Shown here: one piece after another, positions 43,625-51,534 of the stretch
Position numbering within the stretch: position 1 is the stretch's first letter
Layout of the letters: every line of letters starts with the position of its first letter
Source: Prevotella sp.
Lineage (GTDB): Bacteria > Bacteroidota > Bacteroidia > Bacteroidales > Bacteroidaceae
Assembly (NCBI GenBank): GCA_017474845.1
Contig: JAFVGS010000033.1
Coordinates: 62,001 to 126,000 of the forward strand
DNA: 64,000 bases
Direction: 5' to 3'
Notes under the pieces: generated by a model
Databases searched by the model: none
Seen by the model: the letters and a program-made list of their open reading frames with translations, nothing else
Told to the model about the DNA's origin: nothing
Made by a program: the position numbers and the translations under genes

Positions 43625-45132
43625 CTCTTTTCACTGTGTTTGAAACTCACTCCTTTTTTGTTGATCCTGCGGTAGAGCAGGTCGTAGGTCAAGGTCACAC
43701 CGACACGGGTGGGACCTAACCAAGTATAGCGGTACTGCCTCTTCTTGAACAGAGAGGGAGATTGCGTCCATTTGTAATAGTAGAGACCGTCGCGATAGTT
43801 CGGGTCTACGGGGTTCTCATACTGATAGGGATCGTACTTGCAATGGAAGAAGCCCACCTGCAGTCCGAGCTCCAGGCGCCAGTGGCCCTTGCGCGAGAGT
43901 CCCATGACATAACCGGCACCGACACCGGCACCGAAGCCCTCGCCTACCCAACCGCGGTTGGCATCGAAGCAGATGCCGAAAAGCCCACCATGGGCATAGC
44001 CCTGAAGATACAGTCCACGGAAGGCGGGGCCTTCTCCCGGCGGGTTAGAGTCAATGTCGCCGCTGCGCAGGTAGTACCTGGCCTCCAACTGGTAGTTCCT
44101 GATCTGGAAATACTTGTGCGCGGCATAGTCCTGCCACCACGGGAAATCGAAAGAGCCGCCAAAGGTGAAGTGTCCCTTCTTGGGGTAATACTCGACGGCC
44201 ACGTTGGGGATGGGACACCAACGGTCGTAGCCGCTGGGCATGTAGACGCCGTAGAACAACAGGTTGGTCTTCACGGAAAGGACCTCCCGACGGGGAAGCC
44301 ACTCCGGTTCGGTCACAACTACTGGCACCTCGATTGGTGTAACAACCGTGTCGATGGCAAGGGTCTCCGTCTCGGGAATGACTGGCACAACGACGGGCTC
44401 AAGGACAGGCTCCTCCTCTATCACGACGGGCTCCGGCTCTTCCGGTACATAGTGGCGGAAGACCAGCACGATGCGGGCCGCACGCAAGTCAGGGAAATAG
44501 TCCTTGAGCAGCCGGCGCCACAGCTGACCCTTACGGGCCGTCTGCAGCTCCCGCTTCACCTTGGCCATCTGACCATTGGCCTGGCAACGGTCCACCAAAG
44601 ACTTCACGTAGTCATAGTCGGGGTCGTCGGCACGCTTCATCAGCAGGCAGAGGGTGGAATAGTCCTCAATGTCGACATCGAACTTGAACTTATCGTCCCT
44701 GACGGGGAAGGACAGACGAGACTTCACATAGTCGAAAAGGGCCTCGGCACGCTTGGTACCAAGCTTCTCGTTCACCTGGGTTGGTCCCTCAGGAGAGGCT
44801 GCGCCACGGATGATCATCTGAATCAGCTGCAGGCTGTCGCGGTTGATGCCGGGCAGCACCACCTGGTCAAGTTCACGAAGGAACGGATCCGACGGGTTCA
44901 GACGGTATTGGCTGACAGGGAACACCACCTTACCGGCGATATTGAAGAAGTCCTCATCGCTCATGCTGAGCTTGTCGCCGTCTTCCACGAAACGAACATA
45001 CGGGTAGGCAGAATAAGCCGAATCCATGTACTCCACCGACATCAGCTGCCGGGCCTGTACTGGAGTCATCATCACCATCAGTAATATTACTGATGCCATG
45101 ATTATCTGGGATTTGACTTTTCTGCTACGCAT
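43621..45132 (-). CDS. OmpA-like/DUF3575 outer-membrane protein of the pilus locus
   Basis: The 503-residue product starts with a signal peptide (IIMASVILLMVMMTPVQARQ). Residues ~60-230 resemble an OmpA C-terminal-like fold (PGINRDSLQLIQMIIRGAAS, then KLGTKRAEALFDYVKSRL). A P/E/V-rich linker (VVIEEEPVLEPVVVPVIPET) follows. Residues ~285-500 match DUF3575: SVKTNLLFYGVYMPSGYDRW, VAVEYYPKKGHFTFGGSFDF and beta-hairpins ending in GVTLTYDLLYRR, suggesting an outer-membrane barrel. It heads the pilus operon and overlaps the next gene by 4 bp. A promoter box TATCTTTG lies at 45161-45168. Probable role: outer-membrane/peptidoglycan-linked accessory factor for fimbriae, inferred from context. Confidence 0.78.
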   Translation of the reverse strand: MRSRKVKSQIIMASVILLMVMMTPVQARQLMSVEYMDSAYSAYPYVRFVEDGDKLSMSDEDFFNIAGKVVFPVSQYRLNPSDPFLRELDQVVLPGINRDSLQLIQMIIRGAASPEGPTQVNEKLGTKRAEALFDYVKSRLSFPVRDDKFKFDVDIEDYSTLCLLMKRADDPDYDYVKSLVDRCQANGQMAKVKRELQTARKGQLWRRLLKDYFPDLRAARIVLVFRHYVPEEPEPVVIEEEPVLEPVVVPVIPETETLAIDTVVTPIEVPVVVTEPEWLPRREVLSVKTNLLFYGVYMPSGYDRWCPIPNVAVEYYPKKGHFTFGGSFDFPWWQDYAAHKYFQIRNYQLEARYYLRSGDIDSNPPGEGPAFRGLYLQGYAHGGLFGICFDANRGWVGEGFGAGVGAGYVMGLSRKGHWRLELGLQVGFFHCKYDPYQYENPVDPNYRDGLYYYKWTQSPSLFKKRQYRYTWLGPTRVGVTLTYDLLYRRINKKGVSFKHSEKR

Positions 45133-45160
45133 GTTATTTTTTGCAAGTTATTAATTTATG

Positions 45161-45168
45161 CAAAGATA
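45161..45168 (-). promoter_or_regulatory. -7 box upstream of the pilus operon
   Basis: Minus-strand TATCTTTG fits TAnnTTTG and lies 29 bp before the ATG at 45132. No good -33 TTTG is found at the usual distance. Confidence 0.5.
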
Positions 45169-45352
45169 CGACTAAATTTTAAATCCCATATACAATTTCA
45201 CGATAAAAGCACAAGAATTAACATATTTTAGCTATATAAACCTTTATTATATAAAGAAAACTGTCAATTTTGCCATTTCAGACGATTCCCTCAAAATTAA
45301 CAGAAATTAAATGTAAAATGTACACTAATTTATGACGTAGTCATATCCTGGC

Positions 45353-45462
45353 AACATGAGATGAACATGAGCCCGACATGAGATCAATATGACTTCAACA
45401 TGACCTCAATATGACCTCAATATGACCTCGACATGAGACCAACATGAGATTGGCATGAGAAT
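45353..45462. repeat. Ten tandem 11-bp repeats at the 3' end of dnaA
   Basis: Ten contiguous units of exactly 11 bp occur with the pattern [AG]-A-[CT]-ATGA-[GC]-NNN, for example AACATGAGATG, GACATGAGATC and AATATGACCTC. The array ends 2 bp before the dnaA stop codon (45465-45467). One unit is close to one helical turn, so the ATGA core repeats on the same face of the DNA. A TATGAC/GTCATA inverted repeat borders it at 45331-45345. Confidence 0.85.
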
Positions 45463-45464
45463 GA

Positions 45465-46868
45465 TTAGAGTTTAAGTTTGAAGGAGTTCTCGATGCTGGA
45501 GATCTCGGCCTGGAACGCCTGATCCACCTTCAAACGCTGCTCGACGGCGTTGCAGCTGTGGATGACCGTCGAGTGGTCGCGATTGCCAATAAGCTGCCCA
45601 ATGCGCCCGGCAGGCATCTTCGTGTATTTTTGTGCGAAAAACATTGACACTTGACGCACCTGCACAAGGTCGCGTTTGCGGCTCTTGCTGAACACCTGAT
45701 GCTGCTCGACATTGTAGTGACGACACACCTTCTCGAGGATCTCATCGATGGTCAGCGGATGGTTGTCAACCTTCACTGCACGCTTAATGACACGCTCGGC
45801 CAGACGCATGTCCACACTGGTGTTATAGACGATGGAATAAGCCATCAGCGAATTGACCACACCCACGAGATCACGAACGCTGCCATTGGCTGTCTCAGCA
45901 ATATACTGGATGACGTCGGCAGGGATCTTCAGACCGTCACGACGGCACTTCGCATTGAGGATGTCGACACACAGCTGCACGTTGGGTTTCTCCAGTTCGG
46001 CTATCAGTCCACAGGCGAAACGGGTGAGCAGACGATCCTTCATGCCCTGGAGGTCCACAGGGGGTCTGTCGGATGCCAAAATTATTTGACGCCCGAGACG
46101 GAAAAGATGATTGAAGATATGGAAGAACGTATCAAGTGTCTTGGGGGAGTTCATCCACTCCTGGATGTCATCGACAATCAGCACGTCGATGCTCTGGTAG
46201 AAGTTGATGAAGTCGTTGGTGGTGTTATGACGCACGGAGTCGGTGAACTGCACCTGGAACAGGCGGGCGGAGACATAGAGCACCCGTTTCTGGGGATAGG
46301 TCTCCTTGCAGCGCACACCGATGGCATTGATCAAGTGGGTCTTGCCACAGCCCGAGGGACCGAAGATGAAGAAGGGGTTGAACGTGCTCTTGCCCGGATG
46401 CTCAGCGATGGAGAGTCCGACGGTACGCGGCAGCTTGTTGGAGTCGCCCTCAATGAAGTTCTGGAAGGTCTTCTTTGCGTCGAGCTGCGGGTTCAGCTGC
46501 TGGGGCTTGGCGGCATCGAGCGTCGTGGGTGCCTTGTTGGTGCCCTGGGGCTGCTGGATCTCCGAAGGGCCATCGCTCTCCACAGTGGTCGTCACGTTGT
46601 GCTGGGCCTTCACCGTGACGATGCGGTAGCTCAACCTGACACTGGCACCGAACACACGTGCGAGTACCTTACTTAACAGTCCCACGTAGTACTGCTCCAA
46701 GTACTCGTACACGTACGGACTTGGCACCTGCACCAAGAGCTCATGCTCCGACTCCGAGTACGACTCGAAGACGATTGGCGCAAACCACGTTTTAAACTGC
46801 TGCTCAGAGACGTTCGCCTCAATCAGACGGAGGCATTCTTCCCAAAGCGCCTTGTGACTGTTATTCAT
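45465..46868 (-). CDS. dnaA: Chromosomal replication initiator protein DnaA
   Basis: The 467-residue product is a full-length DnaA. Domain I starts SHKALWEECLRLIEANVSEQ. Domain II is a short Q/N/T-rich linker. Domain III carries Walker A (FFIFGPSGCGKTHLINAIG), Walker B (VLIVDDIQEW) and sensor motifs (LASDRPPVDLQGMKDRLLTR). Domain IV has the signature IGQLIGNRDHSTVIHSCNAV, which binds DnaA boxes. DnaA melts the origin and starts replication. It has its own promoter (46939-46970) and is not tightly linked to dnaN here; both flanking gaps are over 300 bp. The tandem array abuts its stop codon. The start ATG at 46868 gives the normal N-terminus. Confidence 0.97.
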   Translation of the reverse strand: MNNSHKALWEECLRLIEANVSEQQFKTWFAPIVFESYSESEHELLVQVPSPYVYEYLEQYYVGLLSKVLARVFGASVRLSYRIVTVKAQHNVTTTVESDGPSEIQQPQGTNKAPTTLDAAKPQQLNPQLDAKKTFQNFIEGDSNKLPRTVGLSIAEHPGKSTFNPFFIFGPSGCGKTHLINAIGVRCKETYPQKRVLYVSARLFQVQFTDSVRHNTTNDFINFYQSIDVLIVDDIQEWMNSPKTLDTFFHIFNHLFRLGRQIILASDRPPVDLQGMKDRLLTRFACGLIAELEKPNVQLCVDILNAKCRRDGLKIPADVIQYIAETANGSVRDLVGVVNSLMAYSIVYNTSVDMRLAERVIKRAVKVDNHPLTIDEILEKVCRHYNVEQHQVFSKSRKRDLVQVRQVSMFFAQKYTKMPAGRIGQLIGNRDHSTVIHSCNAVEQRLKVDQAFQAEISSIENSFKLKL

Positions 46869-47233
46869 TCGGCGATCACTGTTTCTTTTTGTTTATTTTA
46901 CTAATACAAGACTTAGGCTTGTGTTTATAAATGCGGTGCAAAGTTCGCACTTTTTTTTGAATTATGCAAATCCCCTCAAGGAACAGATGTGTGTACAAAA
47001 TCACGTAACTCCCTAAAAATTGAGGGGTTAGAGTGTTTCACACATGATTCATTTAAAACGGGCACTTGCAAATTACAAACCTTCTGATTCTCAACGAATT
47101 ATCTTTTACCTCGCAGCTGTGGTGAATATTTTTTACAACCATGCCGACCTGTCGGAAGTATAAGAAGACAAAGGGGTTTCAGCGATTCCCACACCATAGG
47201 ACAGGAAACCTTTATTATTTAGACAAAATCTAT
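46869..47233. other. 365-bp gap upstream of dnaA
   Basis: No gene is seen. It contains the dnaA promoter, an inverted pair CCCCTCAA (46972-46979) / TTGAGGGG (about 47019), an interleaved pair ATGTGTG / CACACAT, and two near-matches to the DnaA box TTWTNCACA (TTGTACACA on the minus strand near 46992 and TTTCACACA near 47036), each with one mismatch. They could serve DnaA autoregulation; I cannot show an origin. Confidence 0.5.
46939..46970 (-). promoter_or_regulatory. dnaA promoter
   Basis: Minus-strand TTTG (46967-46970), 20 bases, then GAACTTTG (46939-46946). The -7 box differs from TAnnTTTG in its first base. Inferred 5' leader about 65 bases. Confidence 0.6.
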
Positions 47234-48133
47234 TTATTTATCCTTTTTGCCAAAAACCGAAAAATGTACATAACGTTTCGGATGCTGTTTGAGATCAATC
47301 ATTAAAGAGTCAGCATGCATCATCGTCGCATTCAGGTTGTTATAGAGACTGGGGTCACGCATGAGCAGTCCGAGGGTACCGTCCTTGCTGTTCAGCTTGG
47401 CTGTCATCTGCTCCACGTTCCGCAGGGTGTTGTCCACCTTCTGCATGGTGGCGGCAAGGTCGAGCTCATTCAGGTTCCGCGTCAGGGTATTGGCGTTGGC
47501 CAGCATACCGTCTGCATTCTCCAGCATCTGCGGCATCTGCTGGTTCAGGCTGACAGTCAGACGGTTCAGCTCACGCGACGTACTGGTGAGGCTGCCGGTG
47601 ATCTGGTCGATGTTATGCAGGGAGTTGGCGATGGCAGGATCAGCCAACAGGGCATTGACACTCACGAGGATAGAGTCGAGCTTGGGCAGCAGAGCCTGTA
47701 CCTGCGGGATCATCTCTGCCGCCTTGGCCAGGGCACCCTTGTCTTGTCCACCGGCGATGGTATCCTCCGGCTCAAGGAAACCGGCAGCCCTGTCGCCAAG
47801 CTTCAGTTCCAGCTTGATATTGCCCAGGAAGTCGCTGACGATGTCGGCAGTGGTTCCCTTAGGCACGCGCATCTCATCCTCGATCTCCAAGACGGCCACG
47901 ATGTTCTCCTGGTTTGTATAGTCGTAGATGATATTCTGGACCACGCCCACCTTATAGCCATTGGCATAGACGGGACAGGAGTTCGACAGACCACTGATGT
48001 CATTGAACTTCACGTAGTAACGCGTTTCGGTGGAAATCGTCAGTCCCTTGAGAAAATTCATACCGTAATAGAGTATGATGACGCCTAAGATGGCCACCAG
48101 GGCGATCTGTATCTCCTTATTATAATTCTTCAT
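47234..48133 (-). CDS. MlaD/MCE-domain lipid transport protein
   Basis: The 299-residue product has one N-terminal membrane helix (IQIALVAILGVIILYYGMNF), then an MCE domain (YVKFNDISGLSNSCPVYANG ... VGVVQNI ... ADIVSDFLGNIKLEL) at residues ~38-115. A long helical C-terminal region follows (LLPKLDSILVSVNALLADPA, LNRLTVSLNQQMPQMLENAD) that would extend across the periplasm. MCE proteins form hexameric channels that shuttle phospholipids between membranes. The ABC permease and ATPase partners are not in the window. It is last in a likely operon, 45 bp after the amidase gene. Confidence 0.9.
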   Translation of the reverse strand: MKNYNKEIQIALVAILGVIILYYGMNFLKGLTISTETRYYVKFNDISGLSNSCPVYANGYKVGVVQNIIYDYTNQENIVAVLEIEDEMRVPKGTTADIVSDFLGNIKLELKLGDRAAGFLEPEDTIAGGQDKGALAKAAEMIPQVQALLPKLDSILVSVNALLADPAIANSLHNIDQITGSLTSTSRELNRLTVSLNQQMPQMLENADGMLANANTLTRNLNELDLAATMQKVDNTLRNVEQMTAKLNSKDGTLGLLMRDPSLYNNLNATMMHADSLMIDLKQHPKRYVHFSVFGKKDK

Positions 48134-48162
48134 ATCTTTGAGCTTTATACTGTTTCACCTTT

Positions 48163-48198
48163 TAACCTTTTCACCTTTTTACTTTTTTACCTTTTTAG
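48163..48198. repeat. AAAAAGGTAAAAAAGT leader repeat
   Basis: The mlaD-amidase gap and the amidase 3' end contain repeated AAAAGGT/AAAAAGT words on the minus strand. Very similar strings lie at 49549-49601 and 61315-61345, each between two genes of an operon. Confidence 0.55.
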
Positions 48199-49552
48199 AT
48201 TCCCCGATGGCCTCATTGAGATCCATGCGTTTGCCATCCTTGAAGGCGACGATAAACGCCTGAGGGAACTTGTCGGCAATCTCCTTACGCAGGCGGATGG
48301 CAGCGTTGTAGTCGGAAGAATCACCGACAGTGTATTTATACATGCCACCTTCCTGGTAATGACCGACACCGGAAAGGCCCTTGAACCGGGCATCACCGGC
48401 CTTGATCAGGGTGGAACTGGCGAAAATCTGGACCTTAAAGACAGGCTTCTGCGGCTGAGGCTGGGGCTGAGGTTGGGACACCACAGGCTGAGTTACAGGC
48501 TGAGCCACCGGCTGCGGTTCAGGTTTCACCTCAGGCTTGGTCTCAGGCACAACTTCGGGCTTCACCTCTGGCACAACTTCGGGTTTTGCCTCCTGTACGG
48601 GTTCGGGGTTCACCTCTTGTACGGGCTCGGGCTTCGCCTCCTGTATGGGCTCAGGCTTCACTTCGAGTTGAGGTTCAGGCACGACTGGTGCAGGAACGGG
48701 TTTTGCCTGAGGCTGAGGCTGGACGTTAATGGCCTTATTGCCCCCATGGTTCTTGCGATAGGCCTGGAAGGCATTGAAGAAGCCACGGGCATACATCCCA
48801 GCAGCGGCATCGGAATTCATAAAGCTCTCCTCATCGCTGGTGGAGATAAAGCCGCACTCCACCAGACAACCCGGCATCGACGACAGACGGAGCACCGCCA
48901 GGTTATCCTGTTGGGCACCCATGTTCTGACGCCCCGTCGCCTGACAGACATATTTCTGCATATACTTGGCCAACTCCACCGAGTTCTCCATATTCTTGTC
49001 CTGAATGAACTCGAACATGATATTGCTCTCGGGCGAGTTCGGGTCGTATCCCTGGTAGGTCTGCTTATAGTTCTTCTCCAACAGGATCACGGAGTTCTCA
49101 CGCTTAGCGACCTCGAGGTTCTCCAGCACACCGGTCTTCTTACCGGTCCTCTTGCTCGTTCCCAAGGTATAGGTCTGGAAGCCCCGCGCCACCCTGCCCT
49201 TCGGCAGAGCATTGATATGGATGGAGATGAAGAGGTCGGCCTTGTTCTTATTGGCGATCTCCGCCCTTCGGTAGAGTTCCACGAAGGTATCTGTCTTGCG
49301 GGTATAGATGACCTTCACGTCGGGACAGTTCTGCTCGACCATCTTACCGAAGGCAAGGGCATATCGCAGTGTCAGGTTCTTCTCCTTCACCTTCCCCTTG
49401 CCAACAGCACCCGTGTCACGTCCGCCATGACCGGCATCAATCACCAGCGTGAAGTCCTTAGCATCCAATGTTAAAGGTGATAAGGTGATAAGGTGAAAAA
49501 GTAAAAACACCTTCACCAGCACCCACACCTTATTTATATATATATATTTCAC
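48179..49552 (-). CDS. N-acetylmuramoyl-L-alanine amidase with repeat linker and SPOR-like C-terminus
   Basis: The 457-residue product has a signal peptide (VWVLVKVFLLFHLITLSPLT) and an Amidase_3 catalytic domain at residues ~34-270. Zinc motifs are VIDAGHGGRDTGA (His42), SIHINA and VECGF (glutamate). It cleaves the amide bond between MurNAc and L-Ala in peptidoglycan. Residues ~280-375 are a Pro/Glu/Gln/Val linker with repeated EVKPE, EAKPEP and EVVPE words. The last ~80 residues (PVFKVQIFASSTLIKAGDAR ... KYTVGDSSDYNAAIRLRKEI) look like a SPOR domain, which binds denuded glycan at division sites. Position after folB and before mlaD puts it in an envelope-maintenance operon. Confidence 0.92.
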   Translation of the reverse strand: MKYIYINKVWVLVKVFLLFHLITLSPLTLDAKDFTLVIDAGHGGRDTGAVGKGKVKEKNLTLRYALAFGKMVEQNCPDVKVIYTRKTDTFVELYRRAEIANKNKADLFISIHINALPKGRVARGFQTYTLGTSKRTGKKTGVLENLEVAKRENSVILLEKNYKQTYQGYDPNSPESNIMFEFIQDKNMENSVELAKYMQKYVCQATGRQNMGAQQDNLAVLRLSSMPGCLVECGFISTSDEESFMNSDAAAGMYARGFFNAFQAYRKNHGGNKAINVQPQPQAKPVPAPVVPEPQLEVKPEPIQEAKPEPVQEVNPEPVQEAKPEVVPEVKPEVVPETKPEVKPEPQPVAQPVTQPVVSQPQPQPQPQKPVFKVQIFASSTLIKAGDARFKGLSGVGHYQEGGMYKYTVGDSSDYNAAIRLRKEIADKFPQAFIVAFKDGKRMDLNEAIGESKKVKK

Positions 49553-49601
49553 TTTTTTACCTTTTTACTTTTTTACCCTTTTACCTTTTTACCTTTACCA
49601 C
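49549..49601. repeat. AAAAAGGTAAAAAAGT leader repeat
   Basis: About six AAAAGGT/AAAAAGT words on the minus strand span the 28-bp folB-amidase gap, the folB 3' end and the first base positions of the amidase. The words also encode the Lys/Arg end of FolB (VVVKVKR). Confidence 0.6.
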
Positions 49602-49949
49602 GACTCCCGCTCCCTCGCAGTCGGCATCCATCGGGGGATTCTGCTTCGTCAGTTCCAAGTCGATGGAGGTCACCTCGGGAAAAGCGGTCGTGACGGCCTT
49701 CACGATACGTCCTGCCACATGTTCCAACAACTGCGACGGGATGTCCATCTCCCGTTTGGCGAGATTGAAGAGCGTCGCATAGTTGAGGGTATCCTTCACA
49801 TCGTCACTCTCCATGGCCTTGTCGAGCGGATAACCCACCTTCAGACTGAGCAGGAATTCACCGCCCACCTGCCGTTCCTGTGGCATCACCCCATGAAACG
49901 CATAGAAACGAACGTTCTTTAGGAACACAAATGACGACTCGACCTTCAC
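49581..49949 (-). CDS. folB: Dihydroneopterin aldolase
   Basis: The 122-residue product has the length and motifs of FolB: FLKNVRFYAFHGVMPQERQV with the substrate-side histidine, DTLNYATLFNLAKREM with the active-site tyrosine, LLEHVAGRIVKAV, and the catalytic lysine in ELTKQNPPM. It converts 7,8-dihydroneopterin to 6-hydroxymethyl-7,8-dihydropterin and glycolaldehyde in folate synthesis, in the cytoplasm. Its ATG is 3 bp from the stop of the upstream gene, so translation is probably coupled. Confidence 0.94.
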   Translation of the reverse strand: MKVESSFVFLKNVRFYAFHGVMPQERQVGGEFLLSLKVGYPLDKAMESDDVKDTLNYATLFNLAKREMDIPSQLLEHVAGRIVKAVTTAFPEVTSIDLELTKQNPPMDADCEGAGVVVKVKR

Positions 49950-49952
49950 CTT

Positions 49953-50636
49953 TCACTCCTCTGCTTCTTCCTCCTCGTCATGCACACCGGGGATATACTT
50001 CTTCAGTGCACGCTCCACACCGGTCTTCCAAGTATTGATGCTCTCGTCCTTCAATGACAGGGAGCCTACCAGCCTGACCACATGCTCGAGGGGCATACGG
50101 TAACGCAGCACACCGGAAATCAGCTTGGCGTAGTTCCAGTATTCGGGATTGAACTTCTCCGAGAGACCCTCCACGGTGGTCTTGTAACCGCGCTTGTTCT
50201 CAAACTGGAAGTCGTAGCGCTTCGTGCCGTCGGGGTTCACCTGCTTGATGATCTTGCCGTGCGTCACGGTCTTGGGCAGGATGATACCTTCTTCGTCGTC
50301 CTGAAGACCCGTGAAAATCTCGTATGGATAACCGTCGAGCAGGCCGACGAGGGCCACCCACTTCTCCTTGTTGTTCTGGAAACGTACCACGTCGCACTCC
50401 AACTGCTGGGGACGCACCTCTGTCACGTCAGGCCGACGGTACAGTGCGGTGTCGGTCAGCGCATGGTCTATCAGCATGGCAAACTTCTCACCGTCCTCCG
50501 GCTGAAGGGCTTTCAGGCTCTGCTCCAGCAGGCCGGCAATCTTTTCCTCGGAGAGGTCACTCCCTGTCTTGGCGGCTACAGACACCAGCGCACTGGCGAT
50601 ATGTCTGAGCATCTCTTTTTTCGTTTCTGTTTGCAT
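49953..50636 (-). CDS. Stand-alone protein resembling the C-terminal part of class II ribonucleotide reductase
   Basis: I chose ATG 50636 (MQTETKKEMLRHIASALVSV; 50645 is an alternative), because the open frame to 50807 runs through the promoter region and into the divergent gene. The 227-residue product has a helical start, then residues ~75-215 match, as I recall them, a C-terminal stretch of Bacteroidota class II (NrdJ-type) reductases. The matching parts are CDVVRFQNNKEKWVALVGLL, DGYPYEIFTGLQDDEEGIIL, YDFQFENKRGYKTTVEGLS and YWNYAKLISGVLRYRMPLEH. It lacks the cysteine-rich end and all catalytic barrel elements. It could be an allosteric, adaptor or assembly partner of the reductase, or a free-standing binding domain. 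First gene of the folB-amidase-mlaD operon, with a TACCTTTG box upstream. Confidence 0.65.
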   Translation of the reverse strand: MQTETKKEMLRHIASALVSVAAKTGSDLSEEKIAGLLEQSLKALQPEDGEKFAMLIDHALTDTALYRRPDVTEVRPQQLECDVVRFQNNKEKWVALVGLLDGYPYEIFTGLQDDEEGIILPKTVTHGKIIKQVNPDGTKRYDFQFENKRGYKTTVEGLSEKFNPEYWNYAKLISGVLRYRMPLEHVVRLVGSLSLKDESINTWKTGVERALKKYIPGVHDEEEEAEE

Positions 50637-50657
50637 ATCAGGCATTATATTTGGGTG

Positions 50658-50665
50658 CAAAGGTA
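50658..50665 (-). promoter_or_regulatory. -7 box of the folB operon
   Basis: Minus-strand TACCTTTG, 22 bp before the ATG at 50636. No clear -33 TTTG. Confidence 0.5.
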
Positions 50666-50739
50666 CGCATAACTTTTCTATTTTGGGAAACTTTATTTGT
50701 TTTTTTGAAGAAAAGTGTGCCGTTTTGGAAAACTTTCCG

Positions 50740-50747
50740 TACCTTTG
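50740..50747 (+). promoter_or_regulatory. -7 box of the nitroreductase gene
   Basis: TACCTTTG, 19 bp before the ATG at 50767; divergent from the box at 50658-50665, so the two promoters share an approximately 75-bp region. Confidence 0.55.
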
Positions 50748-50766
50748 CGGCATAATTGGTATAAAT

Positions 50767-51534
50767 ATGAAGACATTACTGACAAGAAGGACCATCCGCA
50801 AGTACACGGATCAGGATGTAAGCGAGGAACTGCTCTACCGTCTGATGACCGAGGCAGCACGTACCCAGACCATGGGCAACCTGCAGCTCTACAGCGTCAT
50901 CGTCACCCGCAGCCAGGAGATGAAGGAGAAGCTGTCCCCTGCCCATTTCAACCAGCCGATGGTGAAGGAGGCGCCCGTGGTGCTGACCATCTGTGCCGAC
51001 TTCAACCGCACCAGCTTCTGGGCGAAATGCCGTAACGCCGTGCCAGGCTACGACAATTTCCTCTCATTCATCAACGCAGCCACCGACGCCCTGCTCTACA
51101 CGCAGACGCTCTGTAACCTCATGGACGAGGAAGGACTCGGCTACTGTTACCTCGGCACCACCGTCTACCAGCCTCAGCAGATCATCGACGTGCTGCAGCT
51201 ACCGAAGCTCGTCATGCCCGTGGCGACACTCACCGTGGGCTGGCCCGACGAGGAGCCTCCCCTCTCCGACCGTCTGCCCCTGAAGAGTTTCGTTCATCAG
51301 GAGACCTACCAAGACTATCTGGGTGAGGACATCGACACCTATTATCAATATAAGGAGGAGCTCGAGGAGAACCGTCACTTTGTGCGCATCAACCACAAGG
51401 AGACGCTCGCGCAGGTATTCACCGACATCCGTTACACCCGCCAGGACAACGAGGCGATGTCGAAGACCCTCATCGACACCCTTGTCCGCCAGGGCTTCCT
51501 GCCATATACCATCAAGATGGGGATCCTCGGCTAA
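50767..51534 (+). CDS. Nitroreductase-family NAD(P)H-dependent flavoprotein
   Basis: The start is ATG 50767 (MKTLLTRRTIRKYTDQDVSE), directly after the promoter box; the longer open frame from 50569 runs antisense through the neighbour. The 255-residue product has the FMN-binding start of the family (RRTIRKYTDQ), AARTQTMGNLQLYSVIV with the T-x-G-N-L-Q motif, and GYCYLGTTVYQPQQIIDVLQ. It also has the NfsA-type LVMPVATLTVGWPDE. Such enzymes reduce flavins, quinones or nitro compounds in the cytoplasm; the natural substrate is unknown. Its stop codon lies in the loop of a 15-bp hairpin shared with the convergent CotH gene. Confidence 0.9.
   Translation: MKTLLTRRTIRKYTDQDVSEELLYRLMTEAARTQTMGNLQLYSVIVTRSQEMKEKLSPAHFNQPMVKEAPVVLTICADFNRTSFWAKCRNAVPGYDNFLSFINAATDALLYTQTLCNLMDEEGLGYCYLGTTVYQPQQIIDVLQLPKLVMPVATLTVGWPDEEPPLSDRLPLKSFVHQETYQDYLGEDIDTYYQYKEELEENRHFVRINHKETLAQVFTDIRYTRQDNEAMSKTLIDTLVRQGFLPYTIKMGILG

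Larger units (their letters stand above)
45133..45464. other. 332-bp gap between dnaA and the pilus operon
   Basis: No gene is seen. It holds the pilus operon's -7 box, an AT-rich stretch (45170-45330), a TATGAC-GTA-GTCATA inverted repeat (45331-45345) and the 11-bp tandem array that reaches the dnaA stop codon. Confidence 0.7.

Noticed and set aside
43762..45084. 440-codon plus-strand frame
   Set aside because: Antisense to the DUF3575 gene, whose signal peptide and domains are clear.
45353..45462. CRISPR array
   Set aside because: Units are 11 bp and contiguous, without spacers.
48359..49474. 371-codon plus-strand frame rich in Leu/Arg/His
   Set aside because: Antisense to the amidase; its composition mirrors the Pro/Glu linker repeats.
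50636..50807. N-terminal extension of the reductase-like protein to 50807
   Set aside because: It would cover both promoter boxes and overlap the divergent nitroreductase start; composition is unlike the rest.
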